DNA of 64,000 bases. It comes from Gnetum montanum (taxonomy: Eukaryota > Streptophyta > Gnetopsida > Gnetales > Gnetaceae). Each line of letters starts with the position of its first letter. Position 1 is the stretch's first letter. Where the stretch lies: the NCBI GenBank assembly GCA_015680685.1, contig MNCI01017969.1, positions 400,322-464,321 of the forward strand, in the 5' to 3' direction. Both the position numbers and the translations under genes were made by a program. The notes under the pieces were generated by a model, which saw only the letters and a list, made by a program, of their open reading frames with translations, ran no database searches and was not told the DNA's origin. Shown piece after piece: positions 56,491 through 64,000 of this stretch.

Positions 56491-58190
56491 CTAATCACTA
56501 ACCTTAGTTACATCATTTGAATCCTCATCAAAAGTAGCTCTAGCATGAGAGGGTTTGTAGGTCTCCTTCTCATCATCATCGTTGTTGGTGCTAGTGCTAG
56601 AACTAGAGACATGTTGCTTGTTGTCATCATCCAAAGATGATATCTAAACTAAAGCCCTCTATGGATGGAGCTTCACTTGAAATTGAGATGAAGTTGGTGG
56701 ATCCTGCTAGGATGGAGCCTGCTAAGAGGATGAGGAAGCACCCTTTCTTTGATAAGTGATAGGATCAGCCGGTCTCCACTAGGAAGAAGTTCCAAACTTG
56801 CTTTGCATGACCTACTACTCAAAAGTCTATAGAGCATCATCTTGATGATGAGAACTAGGTCTAGGATTCATGGGATCAAGAAACTTTTGCTAGAAACATG
56901 CTAGTGGTGCATCGAGCTCCTCTGAATTGGATGCATTTTCCAAGTCATCATCCTATGAAGGCCTAGTAGTTGCTGAGTGTCTAGTTGGGGCTGAATAGTC
57001 CTCCTCACTATTTGATATGGAAGGAGTGATGATCTCCTCAAACTACTACTCGTTAAGAGGAATAGGTACTCCAACTACATTCATTCTCTTACAAAGGTAA
57101 GAGACATTTCTGCTAATCATCCCAATAGTATGAGTAAGGGGCTTGAGTAGATTCTTTAAAGAAGATTTTACCTGACTACCAACATATTTAGACTTTCTCA
57201 ATTGAGGAGAGTCCTAAGATGGTGATGCAGATATCTTCTTCCTTTATTTTTGATGCCTAGTACTAGGTTCTACATCTTCAACATGGGTGGAGCTTCTTTT
57301 TTCTAAATGCTCACAAAGGCTCCTCTTGTCTTTAAGTAAAGGCATATTAGAAATGGAAACACCTCTATGTTAAATCAACAAAATGATGAGGTGATGATGC
57401 CCATAGATTCTCTCATTGGTGAACAAACGTAGCATTTCTTGGTAGAGAGTACGACTCAAGTCCAAAGGTTGTCCAGTGAGAAGGTAATGAAGAACAAATG
57501 CTTGGCTTGGAAACATATAGTTATAGCTTCCTTGTTTTACAATGATATTATATTAAAAAATGAGAGAGAGGATGGAAGCATCTGAAGCCATATGAATCCT
57601 AAGAATTATTCCACTACATAGAGATAATAATTACCCAAAGAAAGCATTGCAAAATTCATCTTGGAAAATAGGAATCATACCATTCATGGAATTAATGGTT
57701 ATCCTAAAAACATCAGCACTGGATATCCCAATAATTGCATTAACTACTTAAGGAGAAACATCAATCAACATACCCCCAACCATGGAAGTGAAAGCCCCAA
57801 TAGAAGCATTGGTAATGCTAGTGTTACTATAGAATTATCTTATGAGAATTTTAGGCATACAAAAATTCATGGAAATAATTGACACCCAATTCCAAACTTG
57901 AAAGAACCCCATCAATTCCTTTTGATGACACTACTAGAAATAAAGAGAACGTTTTGAGACAATAGAAACGATTCTAGTTGCCTCAAACTGATGTTGGGAA
58001 TCAATGGACTTGAATTAAGGAGAATAGGTTATTGTAGCATTAGAAGAAGCTCCATTTGACTTCTTGCTATTTTTGGATAGTGACCTTGATGTTCCAACCT
58101 TTCTGAGGCCATCAATTAAAGAAAAATGAACAACTTGCTATTGTTAGAGAAGTCCTAATCATCTACCCTTGGTTGTCTATGCTTGGTCAT
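56491..58190 (-). pseudogene. Accessory reading frame of copia element I
   Basis: Minus strand, same sense as gag. It starts MTKHRQPRVDD (ATG complement of 58188-58190). The first half, in a shifted frame, shows RIVSIVSKRSLYF, GFFQVWNWVSII, FYSNTSITNASIGAFTSMVG and VVNAIIGISSADVF. This spacing of Trp, FYxN and a Gly/Val turn resembles the 'putative plant transposon protein' domain found in many plant repeats; that is from memory of the family. Next come FVLHYLLTGQPLDLSRTLYQ and LRLFTNERIYGHHH. The second half is hydrophilic and acidic (SNSEEDYSAPTRHSA, STNNDDDEKETYKPS). The length is about 560 codons with stops mostly at former Gln codons and at least one frameshift. Function unknown. Confidence 0.6.
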
Positions 58191-58254
58191 GGAAAAATGA
58201 AGGTTTGGATTTATATAATCACTGCTATCAAATATTTTTTATGAAAGGATTGAC

Positions 58255-58385
58255 AATTTCTTTGAGATATATACATCTATGCCACATCTATCATAAACTC
58301 AGGTAGATGTCTCACTTGGAAAGTAGATGTTTATCTTCTTATGTAGACATCTTATAGTAGATGTCTACAGGTAGACATCCTAGCA
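58255..58385. repeat. Internal AGATGTCT array ahead of the accessory frame
   Basis: AGATGTCT or AGACATCT occurs several times (near 58309, 58346, 58359, 58372), with looser copies such as AGATGTTT. In the minus-strand sense it lies 65-195 bases before the accessory ATG. The same words mark the LTRs of this element, so this may be an internal control region. Confidence 0.55.
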
Positions 58386-58699
58386 AGAAAATGTTTAGGA
58401 ATCAACTACCAAGGATTATAGTATTAAGGGATATTCAAAGTAAATTGAAGACTTACCTCTACTTACATTTGTTGTTGAAGAAAATGAAGATGCCTAAGGA
58501 GCATAAGAATGAGATCCCCATTTTGAAGTACCTCTTTTCATGAAATTTTTTTTCTATTTCTAAAGATTGGTTTCCCTTTACAAATTTTTTGGAGAGTATT
58601 CTCTCACTATCATCTCCCTTCTTTTTGTTTCTCCATAACTTCCTAACTTCCTTGCCATTTTGATTTATCCACCCTTTCTTTTTTTCCTACATAGTTTCC
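58386..58699 (-). other. Gag-to-accessory-frame linker of element I
   Basis: The minus strand reads Lys-rich sequence (KKKGWINQNGKEVRKLWRNK, from about 58695) that may be the gag tail, then loses coding character. No protease or integrase motif is found. Confidence 0.45.
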
Positions 58700-60335
58700 T
58701 TTCTAGATACATTTGGATAAGACCAAGGAGTTTTGTGATATTTCTAGGTGTTCATATGATAATACTTTAATTTGCAATTCCATTGCTTATGCCCAAATCT
58801 ATTACAATAATAACATCTAACCCTTCTATTTTGATTAAAGTTATCAAACCTTGGAGTTGCCTTTTGTTTGGATGTAGTGCTAGTAGTTACCTCAAGTTTT
58901 GAAGTATGTGGATGCTTATTCTTGTTAACAACATCCTAGTCCACTTTTATCATTTTGACTTCTTCATTGCCCAAGAACTATTTGAAGAGATTATTTTCCT
59001 TTGACTAGTCTCTCATTTACAAGTTTAGCATCTGCAAGTTCTTCCTTAATCTGCTCATAGGATAGGGTTAGTTTTTTATTCTTAGCCCTTAGGTTCGAGG
59101 TTTCTTTTGTGAGATATAAAATTTTCATATTTAATAAAGAGGCATATTGATCCTTATTTTTTAATTCCTTCTTTAGCTTTATACAGATATTTTAAAGAGA
59201 TAGAAGTTCATTGCACAAGTGGTCATAGCTTTCTTCATCAGTTTCCATTTGATCATCATCCTTAGTTAAGCTAGCATTATGATCTGTGAGAGCAATGCAG
59301 ATGGGATGAGAATCTTTTGAAGTGTCATCCACCTTTTCTTCACTTTGCTCTTCATCATCCCAACTTATATAGAAGTTATTCTTTTTCATATCCACATTAT
59401 TCTTTTCTTTTTGTTGCAACTTGCCAATGCTAGGACATTTAGAGGCCACATGGTTTCTTCCACCACATACCCAAAATTCTATTGAAAAAGCATAAAAATT
59501 TGAATTTGAAAAATTCTTAAATTTATCCTTACCTTTGGTGTTGGATTGGTTGGGTTCTAGTTGATTGAAACTTCTTTCTTTTCTTAGTAGAAGCCTTTGA
59601 ACTCTTCTTAATATAAGAGATATTTCCTCCTCATTGTTCATTTCTTGTTTGGTTGGTTCCTTATCTTTAGATGCTAATTTCAAGTTGATAGAATTTTCTT
59701 TTATTGCTCCTTTGCTTATGAGATTTATTTTATAAGCAATAAGAGCACTTTGAAGCTCTTCAAATTTTAAGACCAAAAGATCTCTAATTTCTTCTATAGT
59801 TATAACCTTAGGTGTAAATTTAGGTTATAGTGTTTCAACTATTTTTATGATTACATCACTTTTACTCAAGTCCTTGCCTATACCCCTAATTAATACAATT
59901 AGATAATTCATCTTAGAAAAATAATCTTTAATCTTTTCACCTTCCCTCATTTTAAGTTTATCATATTCGCTTTGCAAAACCAAAAGTTTTGATTGTTTGG
60001 CTATGGATGTGCCCTCATAGGTAGCTTCTAAGGTTTTCCAAATTTCTTTAATAGTTTTACATCCAGCTATTCTATTAAATTCAAACTTATTTAATGCACA
60101 ATATAAAAAAAATTTGCTTTAGAATTATACATAAAATTATCTGTTTCTTCAAGTATCCACTTGTTTCATGGCTTGAGAGCTTTTGATGTGAATCAATGGG
60201 GGATGTGTAGCCTTCAAGGATTGACTCCCATATCTTAAATTCAATTGACTTGAAGAAGCCTTGCATCCTTGCCTTCCAATAAGAAAAATCAAGCTCATTG
60301 AACATTGATGGCTTTATGTAGGATGTCCCCTCCAT
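58700..60335 (-). pseudogene. gag of copia element I
   Basis: It starts MEGTSYIKPSMFNELDFSYW, followed by KARMQGFFKSIEFKIWESIL (60335-60087), the N-terminal pattern of copia gag. The stretch 59776-59192 is open: LKFEELQSALIAYKINL, then a knuckle FWVCGGRNHVASKCP in which the first Cys is Phe, then an acidic tail. A second, complete knuckle CYYCNRFGHKQWNC lies at about 58820-58776. Two knuckles 650 bases apart are unusual and may mean a duplicated or composite gag. Stops are present. Confidence 0.75.
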
Positions 60336-60370
60336 AGTTCACTCTTGCAAGTTGAAGCACAAAATTAAGA

Positions 60371-60389
60371 GTATCAGGCTCTAATACCA
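60371..60389 (-). other. Primer binding site of element I
   Basis: The minus strand reads TGGTATTAGAGCCTGATAC. The first 12 bases match the initiator-Met tRNA site TGGTATCAGAGC with one C-to-T change. It is five bases from the LTR. Confidence 0.85.
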
Positions 60390-60394
60390 CTTAT

Positions 60395-62260
60395 TGATCA
60401 AAAATTGAAAAGTAGGATTGAATAAGTTCCCTAATTAAAATTGCACTTGCTACATGAACATACCAAGTTTTACATGGTTTTCCAATGTGGGTACGTCCAT
60501 ACTTGAAGGGTAGAATTCATGCATACCTCAAGACTTTGTTTCTTAAAAAATGTGATTTAAAGGGCACCACACCTTGTACAAACTTTGAGCTCCACTCCAA
60601 AGTGTTTTGTTTCTATGAAACCACTCAATCCTACAAGGTCCCAACAAGCTCAAAATGTGGTTTTAAGGATTCCAAAACCTTTTAAAAATTGAGCTCTATT
60701 CCAAAGTTTTTTGACATTACAAAACCACTTAACCTTGCAAGATCCCAACAAGCTCAATATGGATGTGATGAGACACAATTTGCATAGGCTACGACATCGT
60801 GTACACAATATCGCGGCCACCGCGATATTGCATCCCCTGCAATATCGCGTACGCGATGTCGCGGTCCGCCGCCAAGTCTATAAATAAGAGGTAGCTCTCC
60901 CTTGTTTCCTCATACTGAGTTAGAAGTAGGGAAACTCTAGCAGTTTGATCACTCCAGAGATAGAATATTTTCCATGTGCTCGCAGTAGGATTCCTAAAGT
61001 GAACGGATCTTTATTCGAGCAACATTGTACTTGAACACAAGTTGTGTATGGCAATAAAGACAAACTTCCTAGATAAACCTTTCAGTGCATGGAATAGGAT
61101 TTTATTAATTATTTTCTCTCTCACCCTTAAACTCCTAGAATGCGGAATGAGTATGACTTGATTACAAGCATCTAAGGATGTGTACGGTTAGTCAAGGGAT
61201 CGGCTACTCATCGCAACGTGGTATGAGTACGACTTGATTACGAGCATCTAGTGTGACTACTTGGTAACCTAGTGGTGTATTCAAGATCTGTGCATGGTAA
61301 TCGCAGTGGTAGTCATGCACCAAGATGTGTATGGTTAGTCAAGGAATCAGTTGCTCATCACACTTAGGCTAGATTAGATTCTCTCAACCCTTTCCTCCTA
61401 GTTAAGTGCCTCAGTACAACCACTTCGAGCATGTGCATTACGCGTGGTAATCCCAGTAATGATTAGCATTTGGTAGCTATGTTGCATCGATTCAAGGTGT
61501 CTATGGTAAGTGGGAATGGATGCAATTACTAGGTTAATTTAGACTTAGTTCATTAGTTAGAGTTAGTTAGTTTCTTCAACCCTTCACCTCGATAGCATAG
61601 GAGATAAAACATAAAAGACTATAAAAATCATATACCTCGGACTTACTTAACCATACACCGTGANCAAATGATGTTACAATGAAGTGTAAGAATAGAATTG
61701 CATAGAATAGACAATGAGGAGCTTGAATGTGAATAGTTCTTTCACAATTCCCAAGATTTTGACATCATATTATAGCCTTGAATTTTTCAAAAACTCCTTG
61801 AAATTCATGTAATGACTACCAAATGACTAGTGTAGATGTCTACTTTGAAGTTGGTATGTCTAAGTAAGATTGATCTTAATTCAAGAGAGGCATTTCACTG
61901 GCAGTGGGACATCTATAGTAAGATGTGTACAAGAAGATGTCTACTTTTAAACATAGACATCCACTATTTTTCAAAGATGTCTCCTTAACTTTTGAGCTCT
62001 AGCTTTGAAGGCTTTCTCCTATAAATTTACCTTCTTTCCAATCCTTGAAGCATATTCGTTTGATTTGTAGCCCTTTTTTTATCCATGGTCTCAACTTACC
62101 CATGTAGTCTTCATTTTGAAATCTTGCCATGAATCTCATTTCCTTGAGTTCTCATATCTCATTATGGATTTGTTGTCCATGTCTTGAAAAAACATTATCC
62201 AACATAAACATTCTATGTTCTCCATTTTCCTTAAGATTTTGACATAGCAAAAGGTCAACA
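60395..62260 (-). repeat. 5' LTR of element I, split by gypsy LTR J
   Basis: Pieces 60395-60765 and 61665-62260. They begin TGATCAAAAATTG and end AAAGGTCAACA on the plus strand. The AGATGTCTAC-type array is at 61832-61985. About 125 bases found at 55390-55515 are missing at the single N, 61664. Confidence 0.8.
60766..61663 (+). repeat. LTR J: gypsy LTR fragment of the B/C/D group
   Basis: It starts TGATGAGACACAATTTGC. GATATC-type words degraded to ACGACATCG and CGCGATATTGC lie at 60785-60866, and the TATA box at 60878-60886. Its middle has both a B-like part and a D-like part (ACTTGGTAACCTAGTGGTG, about 61258-61276), joined by a repeated GAGTACGACTTGATTACGAG. It stops at a single N before the usual CTCATCA end, about 170 bases short. 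No internal part is attached, so it was probably a solo LTR. Confidence 0.75.
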
Positions 62261-62711
62261 TTATGCCTTTTGAATATATTTTTCCATTCCTTCTTATTCT
62301 TTCATGGTCATGATTTCATGTCAAGCCTTGAGTGCTTACAAGTTAATTTTTTTATTTTTCAATGACCCTAAAACACATTATCTAAGGCACACCATAATTT
62401 ATTAGAACTAGTATATTTTTCTACCTTTTTTAAATTCATGGTCATTCATGCTAGTGAATATGGAAGTCCTCAAGCAGGTTCAAACGGAATTAAAATTGGA
62501 GTACCAGCACTTTCCTACTTCATATGTGCCAGAAGTCATGTTTTCTACATCTACCAATATGCTATTCCATATATCTTAAGATGTTAAATAATTTTCCATA
62601 CATTTTTCTATGTATCAAATCTATCAACTTCAAATGTAGGAATCATACCTTTTCTCATCCTTGAAAAATAAATAAAAAATGCAAGTTTTAGGTTATCTCA
62701 TATCAAATGAA
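62261..62711 (-). pseudogene. gag start and primer-like site of element H
   Basis: The minus strand from about 62660 reads MRKGMIPTFEVDRFDTWKNV, then WKII*HLKIYGIAYW, similar to the N-terminus of copia gag. At 62691-62705 the minus strand reads TGATATGAGATAACC, a diverged initiator-Met tRNA site (TGGTATCAGA), six bases from the LTR. The rest of gag continues at 48079 after element I is removed. Confidence 0.55.
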
Positions 62712-64000
62712 TGTTATTGAAAACCTTAAAGGTAAGCCCAAACATTTCATAAAGGATAGCAATCTTGGAAATTTTATAAAGTTGATTAAAATTACCTTGG
62801 TGCACAATGTAAATGTATAGAGATTCCAACATTCTAGCCTAAGAACTCATGAATCAAAGTTGTGTACCAAGAGAAATAACCTAAAACCATAAAATTGTAT
62901 AAAAAGTACCATAATAAATCAACTAAAAACCTTGAAAATATACAAGCACCATGTCATTCTTATATAGATTTAGGTCTTTTCTCCTACTCTTTTTCCTTAC
63001 TAACCTCTCTCTCTTTTTTTACACCAGAGTGCATATTTTAAAGGGTATTTATAATAAGAATGAGACATAAAATAGTGTAAGGATAGCATGAAAAGCCTAG
63101 GTAAGATCCAATTTATTTGGTCTTATCACATAAATTTTGGTCTTCTAATAAATCTTCCTATTTTAAGGTTGTGATCTATGCAACACATGATAAAGTAAAT
63201 AAGCAAAAATAACAAACAATTTTGTAGTAGAAAAGATAAAGGATGTTAATCTGTAAGTCAAGGAATTAAGCTAACACCATCAAAATAGCAATTTTATTTT
63301 TGATGATTATGAAAGTTGATTCATGTTTAGTGTGGAAAGAACATGCAACTCACTACTGATGTGGTAAAGCTTGTGAGACCTATTGCTAATGTGGCATGAT
63401 CATATGGTGGCTGATGTGGCATTAACATGGTGTTGATGTTGTAATGATGTGGTGTTGACATGGCACTGATGTAGCATTGACATGGTGTTGATGTTGTAAT
63501 GATGTGGTGTTGACATGGCACTAATGTGACATTAACATGATGCTGATGTAGTGTTGATGTGGCATGGAAGTGGCGCATTCACCACATTAATCAATGACAT
63601 CATCATGTTGACTGATGACATGGCACATTGATCATGTTGATTACTGATATCATCATTTTAACTCTGTTGACTAATGATGTTATCACATTAACCACATTAA
63701 AGAATCACATCATCATGTTGACTTTTGATTAAAGTTTGATCAAAAATTGACCAGCCAAGACTTTTTAATTTGAACTCTATTTTCTGTGAATGATGAGTCT
63801 ATTCTAAGGTTTTTCAATGTGCTGGATGAAATGGTGCTATTAGATTTGACTTTAGAGGTCACACTAAGGTACTTCTAAGAGGTAGTGATTAATTTAAAGA
63901 ATATTCTTAACTTTATTTTGCATCAAACGCAAGGCTTTTCCAAAGCACATTTTCTATGCTAGTATCTTAGTTCTTGTAAGTATATGATACCTAAAAAAAA
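62712..64000 (-). repeat. 5' LTR of element H, running off the window
   Basis: It starts TGTTATTGAAAACC and matches 43216-44420 throughout. The minisatellite at 63370-63720 contains a tandem duplication of about 56 bases (63421-63533). By comparison about 150-190 bases remain outside the window. Confidence 0.8.

Larger units (their letters stand above)
48080..62260 (-). mobile_element. Element I: copia-type element without pol, with an extra ORF
   Basis: Minus strand. The 5' LTR is 60395-62260 (split by J), primer site 60371-60389, gag about 58700-60335, an accessory reading frame 56491-58190, polypurine tract 56104-56118, and 3' LTR 55104-56103 continued at 48080-48173 (split by C). LTR ends are TGTTGACC and TTGATCA. 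Protease, integrase and RT are absent, so it was non-autonomous. Flanking GTATG (48077-48081) and TTATG (62261-62265) may be a diverged target duplication. If so, the LTR copy would start at 48082. Confidence 0.75.
43216..64000 (-). mobile_element. Element H: copia retrotransposon, host of the second nest
   Basis: Minus-strand Ty1/copia element. Its 3' LTR is 43216-44596, the polypurine tract 44597-44610, pol 44680-47700, and part of gag 47700-48079. Element I with its own insertions fills 48080-62260. The gag start, primer-like site and 5' LTR follow at 62261-64000, running off the window. The two LTRs match over their whole visible length. The order gag, protease, integrase, RT, RNase H identifies copia. 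Confidence 0.82.

Noticed and set aside
48077-62265. Target-site duplication of copia element I
   Set aside because: GTATG and TTATG agree in only four of five bases and the left LTR start is altered, so it is mentioned as possible but not claimed.
63327-63578. His/Thr-rich minus-strand ORF of 83 codons
   Set aside because: It is a translation of the TGATGTGGC minisatellite in the H LTR, not a protein.

Overview
The window looks like a gene-poor piece of a large seed-plant genome. The content is old plant-type LTR retrotransposons nested inside one another, one decayed LINE, and a single intact host gene. A conifer or other gymnosperm is my best guess. That is inference from how degenerate and deeply nested the elements are, not from a diagnostic gene. 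No bacterial, organellar, tRNA, rRNA or CRISPR feature was seen.

Layout. (1) 1-2070: AT-rich sequence, then a copia LTR fragment. (2) 2071-31448: a plus-strand nest of related Ty3/gypsy elements with Athila-like traits (tRNA-Asp-type primer site, D-L-G protease, a third ORF after pol). The oldest is E. A (2491-15520, TSD TTAAG) sits in E's gag. D (18036-30614, TSD CCCAC) sits in E's 3' LTR. B (22449-29712, TSD AATGG) sits in D. (3) 31449-35589: the host island, with a tandem repeat, a leader exon and intron, and an intact RING E3 ligase of the RMA type (CDS 33627-34292). (4) 35590-37320: a truncated LINE. (5) 37321-about 43200: minus-strand chromovirus F. (6) 43216-64000 and beyond: minus-strand copia element H, with copia element I inserted in its gag. 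Gypsy element C (48174-55103, TSD TCGAA) sits in I's 3' LTR, and gypsy LTR fragment J in I's 5' LTR.

How the parts relate. Only A still carries gag, protease, RT, RNase H, integrase and the third ORF, all broken by stops. Its relatives lack different parts: B and C share one deletion of RT to integrase, D keeps gag and ends of the third ORF, and E keeps gag fused to the third ORF. B and C look like copies of a non-autonomous gag-protease lineage that would have needed the enzymes of an A-like partner. Copia element I also lacks pol but carries a long extra reading frame in the sense direction. Most in-frame stops fit Gln, Arg or Trp codons altered by C-to-T or G-to-A change, as expected of long-methylated repeats.

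The most unusual signals are these: the accessory frame in copia I; the third-ORF family with a conserved C-terminal motif and a splice-acceptor-like start; a polypurine tract at the end of pol that marks the edge of several deletions; and dense palindromic motif arrays in the LTRs (GATATC in one group, AGACGTCT-derived in two unrelated groups), with U3-like copies ahead of two accessory ORFs.
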